A stretch of 64,000 nucleotides of DNA from NCBI RefSeq assembly GCF_002288925.2, contig NW_022098024.1, positions 3,278,962 to 3,342,961 of the forward strand, given 5' to 3'. This document shows, piece by piece, positions 34,246 to 45,012 of this stretch. Position numbers and translations under genes: made by a program. This DNA comes from Delphinapterus leucas (Eukaryota > Chordata > Mammalia > Artiodactyla > Monodontidae). The stretch's first letter is position 1, and each line of letters begins with the position of its first letter. Under the pieces are notes generated by a model. That model did no database searches, had not been told where the DNA came from, and saw only the letters and a program-made list of their open reading frames with translations.

Positions 34246-36689
34246 ATATATAATATCTAAACCTGAAAAATCAAGAAGTAGTATAGGGAAGTGGGATTAG
34301 AAACTGGGAATGGTGAATTAGAGGACTGTGTTTTTTTCATTATAAGTTTGATAATTTTTACTATTTGACTCTTTAAACCTACATGGAAAGATTATCTGGA
34401 TAAAAATAATAAATTTAAAATATTTTAATAAAATTTAAAAACTCATGTGGTCATCATGAATATTTCAGATGTATATTAAGTGTCTTTGTCTTTCACCTCC
34501 TCCTCCTAAGATAAACAACGGAACAATGACAGAATTTATAAAATCATCGACCTACTCAGGAAAATGAGGAAAATAGTTGTTAAAGTTGAGTAGATTGGTT
34601 ATCGTGTTTGTTATGTTAATCTCTGCAATTTACTCTATTTTAAAAATATTTGAGAACACATATTTTAGCCCATAGACAACTGAAAATAACAATAATTAAC
34701 ATAAAGGATGAACAGTTTCATTGAGTATGACTGCTCACATTGGAGAGCTAAACTAGGTTTGGAAGTTCCTCATCACAGGGGTCCTACTAGTCCACAAAGA
34801 CCATCTCATCTTACATACCATGAGAAATCTGCACTCCCTCCTCTCCCATCTCCCTACAGCTAGGTACAATTTTATGGCTTGTAATAGCAAGAAGGGCGAG
34901 AATCTTTCTCTTTCTCACCCTGAGGACAGTAACCAGAGTTGCAAAGTCATGTTCTTGAAGCAGGAGTGAGGACGGAGTGAAGTGATATGTTCTCAGCCTG
35001 CTGGCAGCTCCAGCTGTTTCCTCTTCAGACTAGTTCAAGGCTGTGGTTTTGGGAATTGTTGCTAGAAGCTTTGCCTTGAGCATAATTGGCAAGTCCTCTT
35101 AAACATTTTAAAAACCCAATATTGATTTAATCTTTTTTCTGTATTATATACCAGAGTGCATGTTTAAAGGGATGAGCTGAAGTAGAAATATAGCTGCTGC
35201 TGAAGTAAATTTAATGGGTAATATAGGAAACAGCTTGAAACAGAGTAGGTATGTAAGACACTAACCAGAACTGGAATACAGGAGAAGAAAGATGCAAAAC
35301 CCAGTATAGTCAAAGACAATGGAGGAGTGTTTTTTAGCAGGGATGGGCGTGGGGGGGAGCTTGTGCTCACCTACTCACAGAGGGAGCGCAGTATAATGGG
35401 AAAAACAGGGATTTTGAATAGGCTTGAATTTTGGGTTCTGACTCAATCATTTCTGAAGGCAAGAGGCTTCTTACACACCTTTACACACACACGGAAGACA
35501 ATATTAAGACAAGAGTTATTTGTGGATGACATAATTATTGTACAATCAACATCTTGATAGGATTCACAGAAATTACATGTATTTTTATTTTCTCCATGTT
35601 CTAGAGAGTATTCCAGTGTGCGGTGGCTCAGGAGCAGGTGCCTGTGTGTGTGTGTGTTTTCTCTATTGGCTCTCAGTGAGTCTGAGTATCATCACTATTT
35701 GATTAAGATCCTGCCTGTATCTAGGTTGACCATAAAATAAACAGCTATAAATACTTGCAAAAAATAATAGAAATTTCTTGTTTCATGTCTACATACATTC
35801 TGTAAAATACTTTACTCACTTAAAGCAGCTCTCCTTATAATGGGTTTCTATTAATCTTACAGTAATTGAAAACATATTTTTGCTATTGTAATACCTTGTT
35901 TATGTTTTAATGTCTTTTTTAAATTTTCAGATATTATTACAGGAGGAAATAAACAATGAAAAGACTAATGCAAAATCTAATACCTGCATGACCTTATACT
36001 AAATCTATCTGAATTTCAATTTTTGTCAACTGTAAAATAAAGGAATTAGACAGAAAGAACTCAAACATTCCTTCCGACATTAAGATTCTGGTTCTATGAA
36101 CACAGATTGATTTTTTTGTCCAGGATGGTATTAAAATAAATATTTCTATCATTATAAACTTAATAAAATTTCCCATTTCTGAGATTTGAGAGCAGCATTC
36201 CAGAAGAAGTGAAAAGTCACAAATTAGTCACACGAAATTTATGATGGAATGATTTGACACCAAGAATTGACATTTTATAACTGCCACTCTCCAAATATTA
36301 TTTTATCTAATAAATATGCTCAGGAAATATTCTGTGAATGTAATTTAAAAAGACATGGAAATAATTCCTCATTTTCACTATTTTATATGTGGGTATTTTG
36401 GTGGTAACTCAGGCTTAATTTTATTCTGTTACGTGTTTACTTTACAGAAATGTAAAATAACATCTTTACCAGAAAGTTTCAATTAACAACTGTATTTAGA
36501 CCTCTGTAATGTAAAAACATTCTCCTAGACTTTGAAACGGAGACTTTATAATCAAACTAACTTAGTTTTAATACCTATCTGTCATTGGGATATAACAGTG
36601 ACTTAAGATTTTGCTATACGGGAAGAATGAGCTAAATTTTATTAAACAACTACATTTTAACTCTTCCAAAGACATTATTGCCTTATTTT
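34246..36689. other. No gene; two MIR-like pieces
   Basis: Mostly unique DNA. MIR-like sequence occurs at about 35388-35470 ('cagtataatgggaaaaacag', 'ttttgggttctgactcaatc') and about 35985-36110 ('caactgtaaaataaaggaat', 'ttccttccgacattaagatt'). Their order suggests one plus-strand MIR split by about 500 bp, or two copies. A short TG run lies at 35641-35660. Confidence 0.45.
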
Positions 36690-36779
36690 ATTTTTCTCTC
36701 TGACATATCTGTGCAGTGCATATTATGCCTATTTTATAGATTATAAAACTGGGTTCTGAAAAAAGAATCAAGGTGTGCT

Positions 36780-36841
36780 TGAAACAGATATTCAAGATGA
36801 CTTAACATACATTATTATTTAGTCTTCATAACAATGCTTTT
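36780..36841 (-). mobile_element. MIR, left half (split by L1)
   Basis: The block 'acttaacatacattattatt' then 'tagtcttcataacaatgc' matches the reverse MIR 'catacattatctcatttaatcctcacaaca'. The MIR continues at 38214. The last 14 bp (36828-36841) are the left TSD. Confidence 0.7.
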
Positions 36842-37540
36842 TATTTTATTTATTTTTAATTGAAGTATAGTTGATTTATAATATTATATTAGTTTCAAGT
36901 GTACAATATAGTGATTCAATAGTTTTATAGATTATACTCCATTTAAAGTTATTGTAAAATATTAGCTGTATTCCCTGTGCTATACAATATATCTTGTAGC
37001 TTATATATTTTACACATAGGAGTTTGTACCTCTTAATCCTCTACCCCTATCTTGCCCCTCCCTCCTTCCCTCTCCCTGCTGGTAACCATCAGTTTGTTCT
37101 CTATATCTGTGGTTCTGTTTCTGTTTTGTTATATTCATTCTTTTTTTTTATATTCCACATACAGTGATAGCATACAGTATTTACCTTCCTCTGTCTGACT
37201 TACTTCACTAAGCATAATACCCTCTAGGTAAATCCATGTGGTTGCAAATAGCACAATTTCATCCTTTTTTATGGCCAAGTGATATTCAATTGTGTGTGTG
37301 TGTGGGGGGGTATATATAAATATGTATACACTTGTATATATAAACATGCATGTATATATGTATATAGACACACATAGGTGTGTATATATATATCACATCT
37401 TCTTTATTTGTTCATCAGTTGATGGACACTTAGGTTGCTTCTATATCATCGCTGTTATAAATAATGTTGCATGAACATTGGTGTGCATGTATCTTTTTGA
37501 ATTAGTGTTTTCATTTTCTTCAGATAGATACACAGGAGTG
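36842..37540 (-). mobile_element. Twin-primed L1, 3' segment
   Basis: Minus-strand L1 of an L1MA-like type. The tail is 'ttttattttatttattttta', followed by the 3'UTR ('agtatagttgatttataata', 'attccctgtgctatacaata') and then the ORF2 end ('gtctgacttacttcactaag', 'gttgatggacacttaggttg'). It stops at 'atacacaggagtg' near 37540, where the orientation flips. A TG/TA microsatellite (37290-37393) has grown inside the ORF2 end. Confidence 0.85.
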
Positions 37541-38213
37541 GAAAATAATGAAATTAGAACATTTTCTTACAACATATACAGAAATAAACTCAAAGTAGAT
37601 TAAAGACCTAAATGTAAGACCAGAAATCATAAACCTTGTAGAAGAAAACATAGGCAAAATACTCTTTGACATAAATCATAGCAATATTTTTTGAATCTGT
37701 TTCCTAAGGCAAAGGAAATAAAAGCAAAAATACACAAAGGGAACTTTAAGTTAAAAGATTTTGCACAGCAAAGGAAACCATCAACAAAACAAAAAGACAA
37801 CCTACTGAATGGGAGAAAATATTTGCAAATGACATGACCGATAAATTGTTAACATCCAAAATATATAAACAGCTCATACAACTCAATATCAAAAAAAACT
37901 CAATAAAAAAATGGGCAGAAGACCTGAATCGATATTTTTCGAAGAAGATATACAGATGGCCAACAAGTACATGAAAAGGTGCTCGACACTGCTAATCATC
38001 AGAGAAATGCAAATTAAAAGCACGAGATATCACCTCACATCTGTCAAAATGGCTATCATCAAAAGGTCTACAAATAACAAATGTTGGTGAAGATATGGAG
38101 AAAGGGGAGCCCTAGTACACTGTTGGTGAGAATGTAAATTGGTGCAGCTACTGTGGAAAACATTATGGAGGTTTCTCAAAAAACTGAAAATAGAACTAGT
38201 ATATGATCCAGCA
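37541..38213 (+). mobile_element. Twin-primed L1, inverted 5' segment
   Basis: Plus-strand ORF2 sequence from 'gaaaataatgaaattagaac', through 'ttaaagacctaaatgtaaga', 'gcacagcaaaggaaaccatc', 'ctcgacactgctaatcatca' and 'ggtttctcaaaaaactgaaa', to 'gatccagcaa'. In the family consensus this end is immediately upstream of where the minus segment begins. The two segments are therefore consecutive pieces of one L1 with its 5' part inverted. Confidence 0.85.
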
Positions 38214-38340
38214 ATAACAATCCTTTATAGTTAGAGGCCACTCTCTCCCAGTTAGAGATTGGAATAATTATATTTACAGGGTAGGGCTAAGTAACACGCA
38301 CAAGGTTACTAAACTCGCAAATGACAGAAGAGAGTAAAAA
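38214..38340 (-). mobile_element. MIR, right half (split by L1)
   Basis: It starts with the right TSD ataacaatccttta (38214-38227; left copy ataacaatgctttt). It continues as reverse MIR: 'tatatttacagggtagggct', 'aagtaacacgcacaaggtta', 'ctaaactcgcaaatgacaga'. Continuity with 36780-36841 confirms the insertion. Confidence 0.7.
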
Positions 38341-39239
38341 GTTAATTCTTTTTATACTCCATATCTTGCCCATTTTTACTCCACTATGCTTTACGATTAC
38401 TGCCTTTCTCTCCTTCCTTCTTACATCTCTATTTTTTACAAGATTGGTGAATAGGAGAAGAGGGTCTGAGTTATTACAGGTAATTGTGTTTGTATATATG
38501 TATCCATGTATTTATGTAAGCATTAAAGGAATTGGAGGAATTCCATTATAAGAAGTGTAAGATAAGGTTCCTGGCATCAGAGAGCCTGGACTCCATACAG
38601 GCAGAGTATTAATCCATTAATACAAAATTCAAGAAGGTGAGAATTACTCAGAAATGAGTAATTTAGAAAGCATATACTACCATAGTTCTGCACAAACTAC
38701 ATGTGCATCAGTGCCTGATTGGTTCATTCTGGATAAAGAGTCTAGAGACTGACCAATCAATATTCTTTAATGAATCACACACCATTCAGACTCTGTTCTA
38801 AAGAGCCAAAAAGGACCATGAATGAAAGGCAAGTTTAGCATCCACTTAGCAACTGTATACTAGTTGTTACAGAAATAATACGTGAAAATAAGGCAGAAGC
38901 CCATAACAAGAGTCAGAAAACACATGGTACAAACCTGGGCTTACTGGGAGGAAATAGTTGAGGGGGAAACCACAAGAATATCTGTCTTGGAAAAATCCAG
39001 GAAAGAGAAGAGAGCCAAGGGCACATTCTAGAAGATTCAGAATCAAAGATTCCAAATGAATGTTTCATGCTGATAAGAGTGGTAGTCAGAAATTAAGATC
39101 AGATTGTTTAAAGCCTGCCTAAGTGCTAAGGATTTTGAGCTATATAATAAGCTAGGAACCATTAAGCATTTTTTACGAAAAAGTATAATTTTTAAAGATT
39201 AGTTTTTAGGAATCCAATATGAGTTAATTTTATTGGAGT

Positions 39240-39245
<6 letters not shown>

Positions 39246-39281
<36 letters not shown>

Positions 39282-39292
39282 TATATATATAT
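39246..39292. repeat. (TA)n(CA)n(TA)n microsatellite
   Basis: Compound dinucleotide run. Confidence 0.95.
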
Positions 39293-39893
39293 TTAGTTTT
39301 CTTTAAGCAATTTAAAAATTGGCAACACAGGAAAACATGGCAGTGGCTATATGATCACCTCGGAGCAGAAGAAACACATAAGTGGTCTTTCCTTATTTCC
39401 CGAGCTACATAATAGTAAGCAACTATTTTCCAGGAACGAGGGTGGCATAGGTGTAGGTAGATACCTTTACAGGTAACTCCACAGATAAGGTGTAATAAGA
39501 CACTGAAACCTATATGCATAGATTGAATAATCTAGCCTGCAAGGTGTGTGGGTATGCTCTGCACACATTATTACAAAATTTTTCAGAAAGCCTTTAAGGA
39601 AGCATGTCTTTTGTCTTCTCCAATTCTCTTTTGATTTCTCTCCCTCTCTCGATACATATATTTGAGTTCTCAAATACTTACATTGTCCAGTATGAAAATA
39701 TATTTTTCCTGCTTGGCAATGTAAATATTTGAGTTAACAATTCTTAGTGTAGACTATAAAACATTATCTTCAACAATATTTAGGTGAAGAAGGCCCAAGA
39801 ACTTAGTTGGTCAATGAAATCAACAATTCACTGATAAATATTAAAATTCCAGAAGAATTGAATACTGTACAAAAATTCGTTCTTTTTTACAAA

Positions 39894-39992
39894 GTTCTCG
39901 AAGAGGTTATACATACAAAGATTATTAGACTGAAATTGAGTCAGTCTTGAAGAGGCTATACATACAAAGATTATTAGACTGAAATTGAGTCA
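39894..39992. repeat. Tandem duplication of a 49-50-bp unit
   Basis: Copy 1 (39894-39943) and copy 2 (39944-39992) share gaagagg-tatacatacaaagattattagactgaaa... through 'gagtca', with about two substitutions and one 1-nt indel. The following sequence is unrelated. Confidence 0.95.
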
Positions 39993-40639
39993 AAGCCCTA
40001 GAGAGAGCTTAAACATCTTTGGTCCAAGTTTGTTCTGTCATAAGGGATGCATAATGGATGGGCTGGTTATAAAATTCAAATATAAATGTTTTCATTTCTC
40101 TTTTTGGGGAAAAAAACATATTGGAAAGAACTCTGTTGTCTAGCTAAGTAATCTTTCATAAAAGTTTTTCTTTTATGAATATTTTAGTTGAAATATTCAG
40201 AAATAGTCAGAAATGCATATGGCGTAGGCCAATTAAGTCTGTTAAATCTGGAATAGATAAATAAATGTATATATCTGTAAATAACACATATATAACTTCT
40301 GAAATGACACAGATTAAAAAGTGAAAATGCATTGAAAAATGACATTTTCCCAGATGAGATTACGTCAAAAATAAAGTGGAGAAATATAAGAGAGAGAACA
40401 AAAAACGTATGTAACCTTATAAACCATCTTATTAGAAGTTTGTAAAACTCAGTACATGTATAACTTCCTCTCAATCTTTAGAACACATTGCGCATGTTGT
40501 TCCTTGTGACCACTGTATATCCAGCAATATTTTAAAAAAATCCACTGCCCATGAATGAATATTATGGAGGTAATCAATTCATTGTGCAAATAAAAGAAGG
40601 GAAGAGTGAACTAACATATATTTTATGCAATAAAGTCAG

Positions 40640-40745
40640 GGTTTATTTTATAATTGAGGTTTAGATATGCTAAGTAAATGTTTAAGGTCTTAATGCTAAT
40701 AAGTGGCAGAATCACTAGTAATAGTCAAGTCTTCCTGGTGAGCAT
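40640..40745 (-). mobile_element. MIR fragment (weak)
   Basis: The blocks 'ttttataattgaggtttaga', 'gctaagtaaatgtttaaggt' and 'aataagtggcagaatcacta' are in reverse MIR order. Short and diverged. Confidence 0.45.
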
Positions 40746-40904
40746 ATCAACTTTTTTTCCCAGTTATTAAATCGCCTCCCACTCTTAGGCTTAATAGGAT
40801 AAACAGAGACTTTTAAAATTCTGATTTGCAAATGAAAAATGTACATTCTTGGAAAACTGGAAAATAAAGAATTCCAGTAGAAATTAAACAAATGTTACCA
40901 GTAT

Positions 40905-41880
40905 ATCCACTACTTGTAATATGCAGCTTCTACTATGAGATTTCTATGCACATATTTATTTAATTTTACATACTTGGACTCTTTCTATAGATACCTCTTT
41001 ACAACATACTTTTTCCCTTTTGTAGACATTTTCACATGCCAATAGTATTATCCCACATCATTATTTTAATGGATTCATGAAGAGATTTATGTATTTAAAT
41101 ATATATTACTGGATATTTGTCATTTCTAACTTTTATTATCAACAATGCCATGATGAACATGCTTTCAGCCACCCCTTTATGCATATCCCTAATTAGATTC
41201 TTAAAATAAATTCACAGAGAGTTTGTTCAGTTGAAAGGAGATGCATTTCTCAATTTACTGATATATTGCTAAATTACCTTCCCAATGTTTTTACCTGTTA
41301 AGATTCTCAAAAATAGGGTATGAAAGCATCCATAGCCCATCCATATTGTTGCTAAAACTAGGTAAGAACTTTACCAGCAAAAAACCTTTTCCAGTCTTAT
41401 GTGAAAAAATACTACCTCCGGGATTGAACTGGCATTTCTTTGACTCTTAGTGATGTTGGGAATGCTTTTATTGGCTTATTGGGTTTTGGTATATCTTCTT
41501 TTATAATAGACTAATTTAAGCCTGTCTATCTATTGGGGTTTTCAGCTTCTTTTTAAAATAGAGTTTTCAAACATGAAAAGCTTTTTTAGTGTGTGCTTGC
41601 ACCCCTCTCCAGTTTTGGCCTTTTATCTTGGTAATTAATTTTATAATCAGATGATTTATATTTAATGTAGTCAAATGTATAAACACTTTGAACTTTTTAT
41701 GTATGTTTAGCAAAGACTTCACCCAATTTAATTAAATATCTCTATCTCTTTCTATATTTTCTAGTTCTTTTATGTTTACATTTTTAGATTCAAATACTTA
41801 ACAGAGGTTTGTTTGTCATAATGAGATTTTTTGTTTTTCTCCCAATATTGTTAGGCAATATTCCCAATTGTCAAGGCTCA
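40905..41880 (-). mobile_element. Old L1M/L1ME fragment
   Basis: Minus-strand L1. On the plus strand: 'acaatgccatgatgaacatg', 'atattgctaaattaccttcc', 'cggcatttc'-like 'actggcatttctttgactct', 'gggaatgcttttattggctt', and later the post-RT region 'acactttgaactttttatgt'. Very diverged, without open frames. Confidence 0.6.
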
Positions 41881-42139
41881 CTGAATGCTCACCATAATAT
41901 TTGTTAATCTTATTTTATTTTATATCACTGTATGTTAAGAAGCCTTGCGACCCAATTATGCTTATCTTACACAGAAGCAGTAAGAAACCCATTCTAGAAC
42001 TTTCTAAAAGAGAGAAGGAACTCAGGTTATAAAAGAACAAAATAAGGCTAATGTTAACTGTCCTAATAAAATGTGTACATGCCATGCACATAGTATGAGA
42101 CAACCTTGTTCTAATCTCAGTGACCTTGTAATTTCAGGT

Positions 42140-42310
42140 CTCTAAATATCCTTATCAGGTAAGTAGTATTAACATCCTGACTTATAGATTAAATAAATAA
42201 TGATATTGAGGCAAAAAGTCACACAAATAGAAATGGATAAAAGTAAGATTCAATCCCAGGCAAGCTAACTCCAGTGGCTATGCTATGAATCATTACACTA
42301 TATTTTCCCA
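42140..42310 (-). mobile_element. MIR SINE
   Basis: Reverse MIR blocks: 'ctaaatatccttatcaggta', 'tattaacatcctgacttata', 'attgaggcaaaaagtcacac', 'gattcaatcccaggcaagct' (the B-box region), 'tatgaatcattacactat'. Confidence 0.75.
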
Positions 42311-42312
42311 TA

Positions 42313-42510
42313 AATAAAGAAATAAAGAAGGAGAGAGCGAGAAAGGGAAAGAGAGAGAGAGGAGGAGAAGGAGGGGGAGAGGGAGGGGGAGAGAAGGTTA
42401 GAGAAGAGAGAGAAGAGAGAATAAAAGAGAAGAGAGCAGGCGGAGGGGTGGGGAGAGGGAAGGACTGGAAAGGGTAGGGCTAAGGGGGACTGAGAGGGAG
42501 AGGAGAAATG
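42313..42510 (+). repeat. 200-bp polypurine (GA-rich) tract
   Basis: Almost pure purine on the plus strand (for example gagagggagggggagagaag), with only a handful of pyrimidine interruptions. It follows the 3' side of a MIR. Confidence 0.9.
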
Positions 42511-43844
42511 AAGAAACTCAATAAATGCACAAAAAGGAACATATCCTTTCAGTTATGTTTTGTTGTTTGATTTTTTTTCTCTGCACAGACTTTGAAAGAC
42601 AAGCACTAGAACTAGTTAACATGAAAAATGAAGCACATTCACAGGTAAGTATGGCCAAAGGTAAAGAGCAGCATTCTCCAAAAGAGGAAGTATTGGTGGT
42701 CTTATATCCCCAAAGGTGCTTAAATATATGATGACTGGGGTCACATTAAATTCTTTCCCTGAAGATTACAATAGATATTTCAATGCATCAGCACCATATG
42801 GACAGTGATTAGAGAGGTGCTAACTATAGAATCTAACACCAGTGTTTTTCAAACATATTTCTATTTAAAAATAATAACACTCACATACACCATCCTACAA
42901 ATTATAAGCTGTGACACAGAAAATAAAGTCATAGAAAAAAAAGACATAGAAAAGGAAGTCAATGTAAAATTCTCAGATCAAGGCATTATATTTGGATATA
43001 TATATCACACATACACATGTATGTACACACATGAATACATATATAGGACTGCTGGTAAAATAATATTTCTACTTTGCTACTGACTTTGAGTAACTGAAAA
43101 ATTTCCAAAAGAGGGGAAAAACCCCTTGATAAAGTAATTCGAAACTGAAGAAGGTCAAGAAAATTCAAGTGTCCACATTAAGATTTCCAAGATAGGAATA
43201 AAGAGGGGCATTCCAAAGGAAGGTAGGTAAATGAAATATTGATATGCCTTCCTTCCCAGAATGGCAACGCATTAATTGGTCAATGGGGGTTAATTAAAAG
43301 GGTTAATTATAGCTTTTGCATTTGTTTCTTACTTATCATTTTACTTAACAAATCCCTAGTGATATTAAATCTACTTTCCAATCCATACACATACTAGTAA
43401 AATGGAATGGCCAGTTTATGCATTTACCTTTACATCCTCTGATGTAGGCACCACCCAAATGTTTTCCCATGGTGTTGGAAAAGTGCATACAATTTTCTAA
43501 AAGATTTGCACTTTGCTTCACACCAGGTATTGAAAATACAAAAGCTATTTGCAGAAGGATTGAGAGTATCTGAATTCTTTCGATATTTTCTTGTCTGAAA
43601 ATTGTTTTAAATTCAGGTCAGAAAAGCTAGTGTAATATTGGAATTGAAAAGAGCAACAGTGTTTTGACATTGTATATCTTGGCATAAACCTTGCCTCATT
43701 CACAGTATGAGATGTCATGAAACTCAACTCAGCATAACATAAAATCAAGTGGGTTAAAGGAGTTCATACAGCAAATATCCAGCTGTCTCCTGTGTCCGGC
43801 ATCTGGTAATGCAATGAGTTTGTGACAGAGTAACATCAACATGC
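42511..43844. other. No gene seen
   Basis: Unique DNA. The open frames at 42525-42731 and 42805-43083 have no recognisable domain. 'ttcacaggtaagtatgg' near 42640-42656 is a good splice-donor match (CAG|GTAAGT), but no coding context supports it. Confidence 0.45.
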
Positions 43845-43945
43845 CAATAATCATTCAATATTGATTGTGCACCTCAATGTAACAAGGATGTGTCAAGGAC
43901 ACATAAATTAATAAAACATTTCTTATTCCCAAGGAGGGAATGACC
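43845..43945 (-). mobile_element. L2 3' terminus (weak)
   Basis: 'caataatcattcaatattga', 'ttgtgcacctcaatgtaaca' and 'attcccaaggagggaatgac' match the reverse L2 terminus. Confidence 0.5.
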
Positions 43946-43954
43946 TGACAATTA

Positions 43955-44160
43955 GCATTTACTGAAAAGTCAGATACTGGCCTGAGCATTTTACATGTAT
44001 TGTTTTTTAATCCTCACATTAATCTCATGAATTTGATGATATTTTACAGAGGCAGAAAGAGGATCCACAATGATTAAATTATCTAAGGCACGTAACCAGC
44101 AAGTGGCTGATAAATATTTGGAACAGAACTGCTTTAACCACAAAATCTTTATGCTTTGAA
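43955..44160 (-). mobile_element. MIR SINE
   Basis: Reverse MIR: 'gcctgagcattttacatgta', 'tttttaatcctcacattaat', 'attttacagaggcagaaaga', 'gcacgtaaccagcaagtggc', 'ggaacagaactgctttaacc'. Confidence 0.8.
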
Positions 44161-44363
44161 TTAGAATATTTCCTCTCCATCCACTGAAGGAGATAATCCA
44201 ACAATGCAGGAAATCAATTCAATGTGATGTGTACTTTTTGCATAACTATATACAAATTACTACATGAAAGTCAAGAGAAGGGCATGTAATTATGCTCTGA
44301 GGCTGTTTTTTTGAGGTCGGAATGGGGTTTTAACTGAGCCGTGGGCCTTGAAGTCGAGCCTTA

Positions 44364-44370
44364 CCTTTGC
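44364..44370 (-). other. Splice-donor-like site, minus strand
   Basis: On the minus strand the sequence reads CCCCGCAAAG|GTAAGGCTC, close to the donor consensus AAG|GTAAG. The exon side would lie within the CpG island and the intron side towards 44300. Confidence 0.35.
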
Positions 44371-44616
44371 GGGGCCTGGGACGGCATAGCAACTCTCCTG
44401 GACAAGCTGTACGTGACGGGGACAGCAATGACGACGCTGGCTGCAGGAGGGACATGTACCATGTAGCCTGCTACAGCTCGCAGCCGGGCAGTGGTAATCC
44501 GTCTGCCCACTCCAAGCAGAGAACGGTGAGCACTGCCTCACGGCGTTGAACAACAGGATACACCTGCTGAGCGGCCCTGCACATCCGGGGTAGCGTGCGG
44601 GCTGCGTGCGCATCTA

Positions 44617-44632
44617 TGACGTAATGACGTGA
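44617..44632 (+). promoter_or_regulatory. Tandem CRE-like (ATF/CREB) sites
   Basis: TGACGTAA immediately followed by TGACGTGA. Both are one-base variants of the full CRE TGACGTCA, and sit in the CpG-island core. Confidence 0.6.
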
Positions 44633-45012
44633 GCCGGATGCTGGGAGGAGGGGCTACATCTGGACCTCTCCCTCCCCTCCTGAGAGCCCTTGCGCATGCT
44701 CGCCTGCCCAGTTACCTACGCCTCCAGCCACCCCGCGGGGCGCCTGCCGGCAGACAGGCCCGCGCGCACGTGGCCTCCGAGGTGATGGGCCCCAACACTT
44801 GGCCTCCGGCGGCCCTTCCTGCCTCTGGCACCGCTGGCTTGAGGCGCCTGCCACACTTCCTTCACACCAACCCGTTGGCCCGCCGGCAGCAGGTATTTTC
44901 GGGGCTTTGCCGGTCTATGGCTGTGTTTAACCTACCGTGGGTTAGGTTGAACTTTCGGGAAGGGGTCCGGTCCTTTGAAAGGGTTTACCATGCAGCTTCT
45001 CCTCAGCTCTGA
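44629..45012 (+). CDS. Unassigned 127-aa open frame in the CpG island
   Basis: The frame starts at an ATG at 44629 overlapping the second CRE-like site (MSRMLGGGATSG...) and stops at 45012. It is rich in Pro, Arg, Ala and Leu, as any frame in GC-rich DNA tends to be, with no domain, signal peptide or membrane segment that I can recognise. Minus-strand frames of similar length overlap it (44290-44613, 44654-44854). The start context is weak. A donor-like CAG|GTATTT at 44890-44897 lies inside it, so if transcribed, only its first part might be exonic. Most likely not protein-coding. Confidence 0.15.
   Translation: MSRMLGGGATSGPLPPLLRALAHARLPSYLRLQPPRGAPAGRQARAHVASEVMGPNTWPPAALPASGTAGLRRLPHFLHTNPLARRQQVFSGLCRSMAVFNLPWVRLNFREGVRSFERVYHAASPQL
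44691..44703 (+). promoter_or_regulatory. NRF1-like site
   Basis: TGCGCATGCTCGC is close to the NRF1 palindrome (T/C)GCGCATGCGC, about 60 bp from the CRE pair. NRF1 sites cluster in CpG-island promoters. Confidence 0.5.
44890..44898 (+). other. Splice-donor-like site, plus strand
   Basis: GGCAGCAG|GTATTTTC, with GT at 44893-44894. A reasonable donor at the downstream edge of the densest CpG region. Confidence 0.3.

Larger units (their letters stand above)
38341..40639. other. No gene seen
   Basis: Unique AT-rich DNA. It holds a TA/CA microsatellite (39246-39292) and a 49-50-bp tandem duplication (39894-39992), annotated separately. The open frames have no domains. Confidence 0.5.

Noticed and set aside
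42640..42660. Splice donor CAG|GTAAGT near 42643
   Set aside because: Good donor match but no exon, branch of conserved coding or CpG context; isolated donors are common by chance.
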